The notes beneath the pieces are model-generated. The model was not told where the DNA came from and ran no database searches. It was given only the letters and a program-made list of their open reading frames with translations. Source: an uncultured Oscillospiraceae bacterium (GTDB lineage Bacteria; Bacillota; Clostridia; Oscillospirales; Oscillospiraceae). From it: a DNA stretch of 27,347 bases. Of this stretch, positions 1-7,842 are shown piece by piece. Each line of letters begins with the position of its first letter. The first letter of the stretch is position 1. The position numbers and the translations under genes were made by a program. The stretch covers positions 1 through 27,347 of the forward strand of contig CAKUNY010000005.1 of NCBI GenBank assembly GCA_934668605.1, written 5' to 3'.

Positions 1-232
1 TGAAGCCGACGGCGGACATACCGCAGGCGATGCCGACCATGTTTGCCTCGGCAATGCCGCAGTCAATGGCGCGCGGGGTCTTGGCCGTGAGCTTGGCGGT
101 GTTGATGCAGCTCATCAGATCGGCGTCGAGATAAACAGCCATTTCGTCCTGCTCGAGGATTTCGGCGATGGTTTCGCCCAAAACGTTTTTGTACAGGCGG
201 GCATCCTTTTCACCGGTATAGATCGTTTTCAT
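1..232 (-). CDS. Transketolase, C-terminal subunit (partial)
   Basis: Only the first 77 codons are inside the window; the gene runs off the left edge. The translation begins MKTIYTGEKDARLYKNVLGE and continues through AVYLDADLMS and RAIDCGIAEANMVGIACGM. This is the start of the pyrimidine-binding (Pyr) half of transketolase, where the conserved 'D..GIAE.NM.G.A.G' segment carries the glutamate that activates thiamine diphosphate. Split transketolases encode this half separately from the N-terminal half, which lies immediately upstream. The start ATG at 232 is preceded by an AAGGAGG-type site located in the 13-bp gap after the upstream stop. It is the last visible gene of the leftward operon. 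I am confident of the family. A 1-deoxyxylulose-5-phosphate synthase-like relative is unlikely because of the split arrangement. Confidence 0.9.
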   Translation of the reverse strand, partial: MKTIYTGEKDARLYKNVLGETIAEILEQDEMAVYLDADLMSCINTAKLTAKTPRAIDCGIAEANMVGIACGMSAVGF

Positions 233-245
233 CTGCGCTACCTCC

Positions 246-1079
246 TTAACCCAATGCGGCAAGCTTCGCGTGCAGTTCGCCCAGCCAGCGGTCAAATGCT
301 TCGGCAGGCGGCGTCATGCTGTGGTTGCCCATGGTGTTTTCCACTTCTTCGATGCCCTTGCCCTTGACAGTGTTGAGAATGACGGCAATCGGCTTGTCGA
401 CAGGCTTGCGGGTCAGTACGTTTTCCAGCTGTGAGATGTCGTTGCCGTCGATGGAGACTGCCTCGAAGCCGAAGGCGCGGAACTTTTCTTCAAAATCGAA
501 TGGCTCGAGGACGTCTTTGGTGTAGCCGTCAAGCTGCTTCTTGTTGTTGTCGATGAGCCATGTGAGATTTGTGACTCTCTTGGCCGCAGTGAACATGGCG
601 GCCTCCCAGACCTGACCCTCGTTCGCTTCGCCGTCGCCGACAATGAGGAACGTGCGGCTGTTCAAACCTTTGAGCATATCGCCATAAGCCATGCCAACGG
701 CAAGGGATGTGCCCTGACCGAGAGAGCCTGTGGTCATATCGATGCCGGGGGTCTTGTTGCGGTCGCAGTGGCTGGGAAGGTATGTGCCGGGCTGGTTCAG
801 CGTAACGAGGTCTTCATACGGGAAGAAGCCCTTGAGCGCGAGCGTGGCGTAGACGGCGGGGCCTGCGTGACCTTTTGAGCAGACGAGCTTGTCACGCTCC
901 GGCCATGTGGGATTCTTGGGGTCGACGCGCATCACATTGCCGTAGAGCACGGCCAGTGCGTCTGCGATGCTGAGGCTTCCGCCGATGTGACCGAAGCCGC
1001 GCGCTTTGAGCGCCTCAATGACGCCGATGCGGATTTGCAGAGCAAAGCGCTGCAATTCTTTTTCCTTTTCCTGATTCAT
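246..1079 (-). CDS. Transketolase, N-terminal (thiamine diphosphate-binding) subunit
   Basis: This 277-residue protein matches the PP-binding half of transketolase. With the neighbouring C-terminal half it transfers two-carbon ketol units between pentose and other sugar phosphates. Visible signatures are GHIGGSLSIADALAVLYG near residue 30, the GSLGQGTSLAVGMAYG stretch near 120, and the thiamine-binding VGDGEANEGQVWEA motif near 148 followed by LIDNNKKQLDG. The length is normal for a split subunit. The start is set by AAGGAGG about 6 bases upstream, in the 11-bp gap after the malic enzyme stop. The two subunits must assemble, and their adjacency fits co-expression. In this operon it probably connects triose phosphate with the pentose phosphate pathway. 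Confidence 0.93.
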   Translation of the reverse strand: MNQEKEKELQRFALQIRIGVIEALKARGFGHIGGSLSIADALAVLYGNVMRVDPKNPTWPERDKLVCSKGHAGPAVYATLALKGFFPYEDLVTLNQPGTYLPSHCDRNKTPGIDMTTGSLGQGTSLAVGMAYGDMLKGLNSRTFLIVGDGEANEGQVWEAAMFTAAKRVTNLTWLIDNNKKQLDGYTKDVLEPFDFEEKFRAFGFEAVSIDGNDISQLENVLTRKPVDKPIAVILNTVKGKGIEEVENTMGNHSMTPPAEAFDRWLGELHAKLAALG

Positions 1080-1090
1080 GCTGTTCCTCC

Positions 1091-2263
1091 TTAAATTCTG
1101 GCAACACCCGAAGCTCTGGCCGCCTCGGCGACCGCTTTCGCGACTGCGGGGCCGACGCGCTTGTCGAACGCCTTGGGGATGATATAATCTGCCGACAGCT
1201 CGTCGTCGGAAATGAGTTCCGCGAGCGCTTTTGCCGCCGCCATCTTCATCTCCTCGTTGATGTCGCTCGCACGCACATCAAACGCGCCGCGGAAAATGCC
1301 CGGGAACGCGAGAACGTTGTTGATCTGGTTCGGAAAATCGCTCCGGCCTGTGGACACGACAGCCGCGCCGCCCGCCTTCGCGTCGTCCGGGAAAATTTCC
1401 GGCGTCGGGTTCGCGCACGCGAAAATGATCGCGTCCTTGTTCATCGTCTTGACCATCTCGGTCGTGACCATGCCCGGCGCGGAAACGCCGATGAACACAT
1501 CCGCGCCGACCAGCATGTCCGCCAGACTGCCGGACTTGTGGTCGAGATTCGTGACCTCGGCCATCTCTTCTTTGATCCAGTTGAGCCCTTCGCGTCCCTT
1601 ATAGATCGCACCCTTGCGGTCGCACATCGTGATGTTCTGGAAACCTGCGGAAAGAAGCAGCTTGACGATCGAAATTGCCGCCGCGCCCGCGCCGGAGGTG
1701 ACAACCTTCACGTCTTCTTTCTTCTTACCGACGACTTTGAGCGCATTCGTCAGACCTGCCAGCGTGATGACCGCTGTGCCGTGCTGATCGTCGTGGAAGA
1801 TCGGAATGTCGCACTTTTCTTTTAATTTCCGCTCAATTTCGAAGCACCGGGGCGCGGAAATATCCTCGAGGTTGACGCCGCCGAAGCTGCCGGAGATCAG
1901 ATACACGGCGTTCACAAATTCGTCCACATCGTGCGTCTTGACGCAAAGCGGGAACGCGTCCACATCGCCAAACGACTTAAACAGCACGCACTTGCCTTCC
2001 ATGACCGGCATGCCCGCCTCGGGGCCGATGTCGCCGAGACCCAGAACCGCCGAGCCGTCGGTGATGACCGCGCAGAGGTTCCAGCGGCGCGTCAGCTCGT
2101 AGCTCTTGTCTAGGTCCTTCTGAATTTCAAGGCACGGCTGCGCCACGCCCGGCGTGTAGGCAAGGCTCAGATCGTCCTTCGTTTCGACCGGAACCGTCGC
2201 CTTCACTTCGATTTTCCCCTTCCACTCGGCATGCAGCCGAAGAGATTCTTTTGCGTAATCCAT
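1091..2263 (-). CDS. Malic enzyme (malate to pyruvate, oxidative decarboxylation)
   Basis: The 390-residue product is a short bacterial malic enzyme without the phosphotransacetylase-like extension of MaeB. Visible landmarks are SLAYTPGVAQPCLEI near residue 33, VLGLGDIGPEAGMPVMEGK near 73, and the FHDDQHGTAVITLAGL segment near 155, which holds metal-binding aspartates. The dinucleotide fold is at VTSGAGAAAISIVKLLL near 188, and FACANPTPEIFPDD is near 281. It converts L-malate to pyruvate and CO2 with reduction of NAD or NADP; the cofactor cannot be decided here. The start follows AAAGGAG, and the gap to the upstream LarA-family gene is 16 bp. Placement next to a hydroxyacid racemase-type gene suggests the two may handle the two enantiomers of malate, which is inference. 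Confidence 0.93.
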   Translation of the reverse strand: MDYAKESLRLHAEWKGKIEVKATVPVETKDDLSLAYTPGVAQPCLEIQKDLDKSYELTRRWNLCAVITDGSAVLGLGDIGPEAGMPVMEGKCVLFKSFGDVDAFPLCVKTHDVDEFVNAVYLISGSFGGVNLEDISAPRCFEIERKLKEKCDIPIFHDDQHGTAVITLAGLTNALKVVGKKKEDVKVVTSGAGAAAISIVKLLLSAGFQNITMCDRKGAIYKGREGLNWIKEEMAEVTNLDHKSGSLADMLVGADVFIGVSAPGMVTTEMVKTMNKDAIIFACANPTPEIFPDDAKAGGAAVVSTGRSDFPNQINNVLAFPGIFRGAFDVRASDINEEMKMAAAKALAELISDDELSADYIIPKAFDKRVGPAVAKAVAEAARASGVARI

Positions 2264-2279
2264 CGTGATTCTCCTTTGA

Positions 2280-3530
2280 TTATTCGGTTACGACCGGAAG
2301 CGTGGCGCCGCCGAACGGCATTGCAAGAACCGTAGCGTCTGCGCCATATTTCTGGAAGGCTTCGTCCAACGCCCGCTGAGCGCTGGGCTGGGGATTCAGG
2401 AAAATACTGCGGACAAAATCGTCCGGCATTTCGCTGACCAGATCAATCTGCGCGTATTCGAGCACCATCGCAATGGCTGCGGCCTTGTGCCCGCCGAGCT
2501 CAAAGTGCTGATGTACCCGGTCGATCATAGAATGCGCGTCGGGAGCCTGTTTTAGCCACTGCTCAAATTTTGCGCTGCCAAGACCTTCGCTGCATGCGCC
2601 GATCAAAATGATTGTGCCGCCGTCTTTGACCGCATGCTTGGCGTTGTCGAGCGCTTTCTGCGTTTGGTAAAGGTTTGCGTCCTTCGGTGCGCCGCCCTGC
2701 GAAACGAGAACGATATCCGCGCGTGCGGGGATGGGCTTGCGGTACATCCGGTCTAAATATTTGCAGCCCACGCGGTGCGCTTGTGTAACGTCTCCCGCTA
2801 CAGAATAGACGATACGCTTGTGTTCATCAAGCACAACATTCACAATATAGTCCACGCCGCAGATGGATGCGGCCTCTTCGATGTCCGCGCGGATGGGGTT
2901 TCCGACCAGATTTCCGGCGGATGCGCCGGGCTTCGTCATCATTTTGTGGTTGACCTGAATAGCTGCGGGCGTAGAAACACCGGGCATAATCGCCTTTGCG
3001 CCGCCGGAGTAGCCTGCAAAATAGTGGAACTCAATATTGCCTGTGCAGATGCGGAAATCTGCCTCCGCCACAACGCGCGTCACATCGACCGGCGTGCCGC
3101 ATTTTGTGCTTCCGAGATGGACGCAGTCATCGGGGTCTGAGTCGACGCAGCGCACGCGGCTATAAACGTCCGCGCCTGCCAAGCGCCGGCGCTCCTCATC
3201 CGTGTGATGGCGGTGAGAGCCGAGGGCGAAGACAACGGTGATATCCTCGTCCCGGCAGCCGGCGGCGGAAAGCTCGTCCAGAATTGCGGGGAGAATGTCC
3301 CAACTCGGCACAGGCCGGGAAATATCGCTCGCGACAATGGCAATTTTCTGGCCGGGCTTTGCAAGCTCCCGCAGACGCGGCGCGCCGATGGGATGCTCCA
3401 GCGCACAGCGAACAGCATCAGCGCCAAGATGCTCGTGCGTCATGGGGTTTGCAAGCAGCACGTCCACGACGTTTTTGTCCGGAAGAGAGACGGTCTGCGT
3501 TCCGGTTCCGTATCCAAATTCCAGCTGCAT
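2280..3530 (-). CDS. LarA-family nickel-pincer-dependent 2-hydroxyacid racemase/epimerase
   Basis: This 416-residue protein belongs to the LarA (DUF2088) family, whose founder racemises lactate using a nickel-pincer nucleotide bound to a lysine. Four catalytic positions of Lactiplantibacillus LarA (H108, H174, K184, H200) can be placed here with matching spacing: H106 in FALGSHRHH, H169 and K179 in FHYFAGYSGGAKAIMPG, and H195 in QVNHKMM. The 10- and 16-residue intervals are identical. I chose the ATG at 3530 over the upstream in-frame ATG at 3557 because GAGGTG, made from the last codons of pgk, sits just before it. The start therefore lies one base after the pgk stop and is probably translationally coupled. 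The substrate is unknown. Malate is plausible from the adjacent malic enzyme, and lactate is possible. The cofactor genes larB, larC and larE are not in the window. Confidence 0.88.
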   Translation of the reverse strand: MQLEFGYGTGTQTVSLPDKNVVDVLLANPMTHEHLGADAVRCALEHPIGAPRLRELAKPGQKIAIVASDISRPVPSWDILPAILDELSAAGCRDEDITVVFALGSHRHHTDEERRRLAGADVYSRVRCVDSDPDDCVHLGSTKCGTPVDVTRVVAEADFRICTGNIEFHYFAGYSGGAKAIMPGVSTPAAIQVNHKMMTKPGASAGNLVGNPIRADIEEAASICGVDYIVNVVLDEHKRIVYSVAGDVTQAHRVGCKYLDRMYRKPIPARADIVLVSQGGAPKDANLYQTQKALDNAKHAVKDGGTIILIGACSEGLGSAKFEQWLKQAPDAHSMIDRVHQHFELGGHKAAAIAMVLEYAQIDLVSEMPDDFVRSIFLNPQPSAQRALDEAFQKYGADATVLAMPFGGATLPVVTE

Positions 3531-3531
3531 A

Positions 3532-4785
3532 TTACACCTCAAATTTCTGAGCGGCATGCCGCAGCGCCCTGACTACGGGTAACTCTTCTCCTGTGAGGAA
3601 GCGGATGAGCGCGCCCCCGCCGGTGCAGACATAGCCGAGTTTGTCCTTGACCTGATATTTGGCTGCCGCCGTTACGCTGTCGCCGCCGCCGACGACAGTG
3701 AAGGCCGCAGTATTGCCGAGCGCTTCAAAGACGGTTTTTGTGCCAAGCTCGGTTTCCGGCTGCTCAAAAATGCCCATGGGGCCGTTGACAAAGACGGTTT
3801 TTGCTGCGGTGATTGCGACCTCGTAGGCCTTGGCTGTTTTGCTGCCGATATCGACTGCGCAGATGTCCGGGGGGACCGCACCGACCGCGCATTCCTTCCG
3901 CGCGCCGTTTTCTACATACGCAAGATCGCTCGGGAGCAGAATCTTATCGGCGTATTTTTTGTAGATGCCGCTTGCCTTTTCAATGTACTCGCCGTAGTTG
4001 CTCTTATAAATGAAGTCCAGACTGCCCTGACCAATGCGCTCACCTTTTGCGGCCAGCAGAATATTGCCGACAAGGCCGCCCGTGAGGACGGTATCGGCAA
4101 CGCCGCTTCCCAGCACGGTTTCCATCATCAGAAAAGCGTCCGAAATCTTTGAACCGCCGAGGACAAATACGCAGGGCTTTGCGGGAGACTCCATCAGCTC
4201 GGAAATGACGCAGTATTCCTTTTCGAAAAGCCTGCCCATCGCCGAGGGGAGAACCTCCTCAAAGCCGCAGAGGCTCGGCTGGTCGCGGTGCGCGGCGGCA
4301 AACGCGTCGCAGACGTAAAGATCGGCCAGCGGAGCGAGCTTTTCAACAAGGAGTGTTTTTGCCTGCTGCTCGTGCGTGAGCTGCAATTTCATCTCGAAGA
4401 GCGTCTGCTCCTCCGAGACGTAGCGGACATTGTCCAGCAGCAGGATTTCACCGTCCTTCAGAGCGCGGATCATCTGCCGCGCCGTCGGGCCGCAGACGTC
4501 GTCAATCCACTGCACCGGACGGCCGAGCAAACGTTCGAGGACCCTTGCGTGCGGGCGGGTGCAGTAAAAATTCTTGTATTCAATGTCGCTGCCCTGATGT
4601 GCCAGAAGCACGACCTTCGCGCCTTTGTCAGACAGCTCACGGATGGTCGGAACGCTTGCTTCGATGCGTGCGATGCTTTTGAGTGTATCGGCTGCGCGAT
4701 CTACGGGCTGATTCAGATCGACGCGGCACAGAACCGTTTTGCCGGACACCGCAAATTCGTCCAGCGTGCGGATACCAAATCGCAT
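3532..4785 (-). CDS. pgk: Phosphoglycerate kinase, archaeal-type
   Basis: The 417-residue protein interconverts 1,3-bisphosphoglycerate plus ADP and 3-phosphoglycerate plus ATP. The substrate-side motif VLCRVDLNQPVD is near residue 18, LLAHQG near 60, LLLDNVRYVSEEQ near 115, CDAFAAAHRDQPSLCGFEE near 158, VLGGSKISDAF near 208, GPMGIFE near 336 and VVGGGDSVTAA near 363. The AFAAAHR..PS..GF pattern, the HARVLERLLG..V..IDDV.G segment and the overall length look like archaeal PGKs rather than the usual bacterial RSMGLTYSSV-less form. It directly follows an archaeal-type GAPDH, its pathway partner. The start has GGAGGT 7 bases upstream. A terminator hairpin lies just before it, so its expression may be lower than that of the GAPDH gene. 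Confidence 0.9.
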   Translation of the reverse strand: MRFGIRTLDEFAVSGKTVLCRVDLNQPVDRAADTLKSIARIEASVPTIRELSDKGAKVVLLAHQGSDIEYKNFYCTRPHARVLERLLGRPVQWIDDVCGPTARQMIRALKDGEILLLDNVRYVSEEQTLFEMKLQLTHEQQAKTLLVEKLAPLADLYVCDAFAAAHRDQPSLCGFEEVLPSAMGRLFEKEYCVISELMESPAKPCVFVLGGSKISDAFLMMETVLGSGVADTVLTGGLVGNILLAAKGERIGQGSLDFIYKSNYGEYIEKASGIYKKYADKILLPSDLAYVENGARKECAVGAVPPDICAVDIGSKTAKAYEVAITAAKTVFVNGPMGIFEQPETELGTKTVFEALGNTAAFTVVGGGDSVTAAAKYQVKDKLGYVCTGGGALIRFLTGEELPVVRALRHAAQKFEV

Positions 4786-4795
4786 GAGATTACCT

Positions 4796-4836
4796 CCAGA
4801 AAAAATCGGCGGGACAAGGCAAACACCTTGTCCCGC
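4796..4836 (-). terminator. Intrinsic terminator/attenuator between GAPDH and pgk
   Basis: On the minus strand, an 11-bp perfect stem GCGGGACAAGG / CCTTGTCCCGC with a 6-base loop is followed within two bases by a run of T (ATTTTTT). It lies after the GAPDH stop and immediately before the pgk ribosome binding site. This is a textbook rho-independent terminator inside an otherwise continuous operon. Partial read-through would give more GAPDH transcript than downstream transcript. Confidence 0.88.
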
Positions 4837-4891
4837 TTGGCCGGTAAGGTTTGTAGCCGTATATTAGGGAATTTATATTATAATGTATTGC

Positions 4892-5950
4892 TTACTTCTT
4901 GAACTTGCCGATGCCGAGATACTTGTTGGTCATGGCCGTACCTTCCTCACGCGTCAGCTGCATCTTGCAGGCGGCGCGAATGGCGTCCATGGTTTCGGGA
5001 ATCGTGACGGACTCCTGCGGAATGTTGATGGCATACATGATGTCGTTGCCGGATTCGACGATCGAGTCTTCCCACAGGCCGATTTCGTACATGTCGCCGC
5101 GGCGGTTGCCGAGGTCGCGCGCATATTTAAAGAAGGAGGCGTTACCCTTAAAGCCCTCTTCGATCGTGACGGTGCGGATTCTGGGGTGCTTACGGAACGC
5201 TTCGAGCGCCATCTCCTTGGTGATCTTCTTGCCGTCTCTGGCAGTTGCGAGCACGGTGATGATGTGGCCGTGCGTGACGGGGGTATGGACGAGAATGCCG
5301 GTAGCGTTCACATGCGGCATGATGGTCATGAGGTCGACCGCTTGATGCGTCGGCGCCTTTTCCATTTGCAGGGCATTCGTCAGCCCGCGGTGATAATCGC
5401 CGGGGTCGGCCACGCGGCGGATGATGGTGATGGCGACCTTTTCGATGCCGATTTCCCGGTCGAGGCAGTCGACGGTGCGGATAAGGCCGGTGGTATTGCA
5501 GGAGGTCAGTTTCAGGTAGTTCTGGCCGACACCCTTTTCGTAGTTGGCATAGCCGTGGAAGAACACGTCTGCGACAGAGTTCTTTTCGCCGCCCTGGAAA
5601 ATTGCCTTGACACCGTACTTGTCATAGTAATTTTCCTTGTTCTTCGCACCCACGCCGCCGGGAGCGGAGTCGAGCATGATGTCGACCTTCTGGCACAGCT
5701 CATCGAACGTACCGGCTACAGGAATGTCCTTCGCGTCAAAGGCGGCCTTGTCCGCGCCGTCAACGAGATACAGATTGTACTTCACGCCGTTTGCTCCGAT
5801 CATGTCACGCTCACGAAGTGCCTGAAGCGAGAGCGTCGGGGCAAGGTCTGCGATGCCGACAAGCTCCATGTCCTCCTGCAGCGCAACACCGTCTGCCAAT
5901 CTCTGCCCGATGGTACCATAGCCTGCGACGCCAACTCTGATTTTTTTCAT
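4892..5950 (-). CDS. Type II (archaeal-type) glyceraldehyde-3-phosphate dehydrogenase
   Basis: This 352-residue protein oxidises glyceraldehyde-3-phosphate to 1,3-bisphosphoglycerate with NAD or NADP. It has the archaeal signature LTSCNTTGL, with catalytic cysteine C151, instead of the bacterial SCTTN. The N-terminal cofactor loop is VGVAGYGTIGQRL, the DSAPGGVGAKNKENYYDKYGV stretch is near residue 94, and RRVADPGDYHRG carries a likely catalytic histidine near 190. I chose the ATG at 5950 because AGGAGG lies 7 bases upstream; the in-frame ATG at 5971 has no such site. It is the first gene of the leftward operon, directly under a strong promoter. Archaeal-type GAPDH occurs in some bacteria, but a GAPDH-PGK pair of this type suggests ancient transfer as a unit. 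Cofactor preference cannot be read from the sequence. Confidence 0.93.
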   Translation of the reverse strand: MKKIRVGVAGYGTIGQRLADGVALQEDMELVGIADLAPTLSLQALRERDMIGANGVKYNLYLVDGADKAAFDAKDIPVAGTFDELCQKVDIMLDSAPGGVGAKNKENYYDKYGVKAIFQGGEKNSVADVFFHGYANYEKGVGQNYLKLTSCNTTGLIRTVDCLDREIGIEKVAITIIRRVADPGDYHRGLTNALQMEKAPTHQAVDLMTIMPHVNATGILVHTPVTHGHIITVLATARDGKKITKEMALEAFRKHPRIRTVTIEEGFKGNASFFKYARDLGNRRGDMYEIGLWEDSIVESGNDIMYAINIPQESVTIPETMDAIRAACKMQLTREEGTAMTNKYLGIGKFKK

Positions 5951-6040
5951 GATGATAGCCTCCTGAATCATGGTTCTTTGATGTCAGTGTTTTGTAATAT
6001 ATCCGGCGCAGTGGTGAAACAGCGCCTCGGTTCGATTCCA

Positions 6041-6069
6041 ATCATAGACGAAGTTCACCAAAATGTCAA
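6041..6069 (-). promoter_or_regulatory. Strong sigma-A-type promoter of the GAPDH operon
   Basis: Read on the minus strand: TTGACA (6064-6069), a 17-bp spacer and TATGAT (6041-6046). The -35 is a perfect consensus and the -10 matches 5 of 6. A/T tracts at 6070-6110, directly upstream of the -35, resemble an UP element. Transcription would start near 6034, giving a leader of about 85 bases that contains a small GGCGC/GCGCC hairpin before the GAPDH ribosome binding site. Confidence 0.85.
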
Positions 6070-6175
6070 CAAAAATATTTCAAAAAATACTCAAAATATT
6101 TTTAAATTTTCTGACGGAAACGAAAAATGATCATATTACACAAAAAATGAAAAGAAGGATTGGCGGTTTTAACAC

Positions 6176-6204
6176 TGTAAAAATGTAAAAAGATATTGTA
6201 TAAT
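6176..6204 (+). promoter_or_regulatory. Possible promoter of the rightward catabolic cluster
   Basis: A perfect TATAAT is at 6199-6204, with a weak -35 (TGTAAA, 3 of 6) at 17-bp spacing. It is the best plus-strand -10 box before the sugar kinase gene. It would leave a leader of about 245 bases, so a promoter closer to the gene that I cannot recognise remains possible. Confidence 0.35.
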
Positions 6205-6371
6205 TCATTTGTCGTTAAAAAACAACAAATAAAACAACCGAAAGATAACAGGAAAATGCTAGAAACATTGATTGCCTAAACGCGAAAATGGTTAATTTAA
6301 TGGCAACAATGAGCAACTTTCCAAAATTACCAGCTGATGAAATAGAAATAATGTGGTTTTGGAAAGATAGC

Positions 6372-6403
6372 TAAAAAATGTCAGAAGCCTTAAAAAGTGT
6401 CAG
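6372..6403. repeat. Tandem 13-mer, possible operator
   Basis: TAAAAAATGTCAG (6372-6384) is repeated as TAAAAAGTGTCAG (6391-6403), a 12 of 13 match offset by 19 bp, close to two helical turns. It lies 53 to 84 bp upstream of the kinase start. The spacing suits a dimeric regulator bound on one DNA face, but the A-rich context makes chance similarity possible. Confidence 0.3.
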
Positions 6404-6455
6404 GTTGTTAAATTGGTAAAATTGAGCATGTTTTGGTAAGCGGAGGACGCGAGCA

Positions 6456-7823
6456 TTGAAGGTACTCGGAATTGACATTGGAAGCAGCTTCCTGAAGGCG
6501 GCGGTCATTGATCTGGATCAGGCGCTGATTGTAGATGAGCAGAAGGTAAAAGCGCCGGAGAAGACCGTATATGATGACCCGAATCTGTTTGAGGTTCCGG
6601 CAAAATACTATACGGAGTATGTTCTCGGCGCGGTCGACGAGATGGCTGCAAAATATGAGGATCTGCAGAGCGTGATTTTGTCGACGCAGATGCACGGCTT
6701 TATCTACGCTGTGCCGGGTGTGGAGGACGCTTACATTTCGTGGCAGGATATGCGGTGCCTGCACGAAACAAAGGACGGCAATTATCTCGATCGTCTTGCC
6801 AGAATTCTTCCGCGCGTGCGGATGGAGGATAACGGCGTTTACCTGAAGCCTGCGCTCGGCTGCGCGAATCTCTACGCGCTGCTCGACGAGCACCCGGAGA
6901 TTCCGAGAAACGGTACGCTGTACACGCTGGGTTCATATCTGATTGCGCGCATGACGGGAAACAACTGCTGCCACGAGACGAATGCAGGCCCGCTTGGACT
7001 TCTGAACGTGCGCGAGCATTGCTGGAATGAAGATGTTTTAAATGCGCTTGGGCTCGGCGAGGTGACGCTTCCGAAGCTCGCGGAGGGAGATTACGATTGC
7101 TGCGGGTATTACAGGACCGCAAACAGAAGCATCGCGGTTTTCCCGGATTACGGCGACCAGCAGGTTGCGGTGGTCGGGTGCCTTCCCAAAAAGGGCGAGG
7201 GACTCATCAACATCGCGACGGCCAGTCAGGTCGGCATGCTGTCGGATGAATATAAGACCGGGCGCTATGAGGTAAGACCATATTTTGAAGGCACGTATCT
7301 CAGAACCATCTCCAACATGCCTGCGGGCAGAGGGCTGGACGTTCTGATCAATTTTCTCAGAGGCACTGTGAAGCTTTTGACCGGGACGGAGCTGAGCATC
7401 GGCGAGGTCTGGAAAAAGATCGACGAAGGCTTCCGGCAGCAGACCGACGGCATTGCGGTGGACATGACGTTCTACGCCACGACAGAAAAGCCGGACGGCG
7501 GCGCGATTACCGGCATCCATCAGAGTAATTTCAATGTAAACACGCTGATATCCGCAGCGTTCAGCGACATGGCGGCCACCTACAAAAAGAACCTGCTGAT
7601 TTTGAACGGCGGGCAGGCGTTGACGTCGGTCGTCTGCTCGGGAGGCGTTTCATGGAAGCAGCCTGCGCTGCGTGCAGTGATCGCTCAGACGCTTGGCTGC
7701 GCGTGCAGATTATCCGCATTGGAGGATGAGGTGATGTCCGGTATGTACCGGATCGGACTTTGCTGCATGAAAAAAAGCAAGAGCATTTACGATGAACCGG
7801 AGCGCATGCTCCAGCTGCATTGA
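6456..7823 (+). CDS. FGGY-type sugar kinase (substrate unknown)
   Basis: The 455-residue protein has the FGGY/sedoheptulokinase-like layout. It shows an N-terminal ATPase fold with VLGIDIGSSFLKAAVIDL at residues 3-20, the substrate-side loop STQMHGFIYA near 81 with YISWQDMR, the second-domain motif DYGDQQVAVVGCLP near 230, and the nucleotide-binding CSGGVSWKQPALR near residue 395. It probably phosphorylates a ketose, polyol or sugar acid with ATP. The start is TTG at 6456, supported by GGAGG 8 to 12 bases upstream; no nearby ATG fits. It is the first gene of the rightward cluster, and its stop is 19 bp before the aldolase start. The family's substrate range (xylulose, ribulose, sedoheptulose, glycerol and others) is too wide to name one. 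The downstream aldolase suggests its product may be cleaved. Confidence 0.8.
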   Translation: MKVLGIDIGSSFLKAAVIDLDQALIVDEQKVKAPEKTVYDDPNLFEVPAKYYTEYVLGAVDEMAAKYEDLQSVILSTQMHGFIYAVPGVEDAYISWQDMRCLHETKDGNYLDRLARILPRVRMEDNGVYLKPALGCANLYALLDEHPEIPRNGTLYTLGSYLIARMTGNNCCHETNAGPLGLLNVREHCWNEDVLNALGLGEVTLPKLAEGDYDCCGYYRTANRSIAVFPDYGDQQVAVVGCLPKKGEGLINIATASQVGMLSDEYKTGRYEVRPYFEGTYLRTISNMPAGRGLDVLINFLRGTVKLLTGTELSIGEVWKKIDEGFRQQTDGIAVDMTFYATTEKPDGGAITGIHQSNFNVNTLISAAFSDMAATYKKNLLILNGGQALTSVVCSGGVSWKQPALRAVIAQTLGCACRLSALEDEVMSGMYRIGLCCMKKSKSIYDEPERMLQLH

Positions 7824-7842
7824 TTATTTGGAGGGAAACACA

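Larger units (their letters stand above)
5951..6455. other. AT-rich divergent intergenic region (505 bp)
   Basis: This gap between two divergent operons has no credible gene. It is strikingly A/T-rich compared with its flanks, especially 6060-6420. It holds the strong minus-strand promoter, an A/T-tract inverted repeat (AAAAATATT at 6071-6079 and AATATTTTT at 6095-6103) just upstream of that promoter's -35, a possible plus-strand -10 box and a tandem 13-mer. Long antisense reading frames across its edges are shadows. Confidence 0.8.

Noticed and set aside
4877..4882. Lone TATAAT on the minus strand before pgk
   Set aside because: No acceptable -35 at 16 to 18 bp upstream, so it is not listed as a promoter.
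6005..6039. tRNA-like pieces: GGCGCAGTGG and GGTTCGATTCC
   Set aside because: They resemble D- and T-arms but are adjacent, with no anticodon arm or acceptor stem. They overlap the promoter leader, so this is probably chance.
4883..6130. Open plus-strand frame of 415 codons across the GAPDH gene
   Set aside because: It is antisense to a clear GAPDH, has low-complexity Val/Asp/Gly composition, and lacks a ribosome site.
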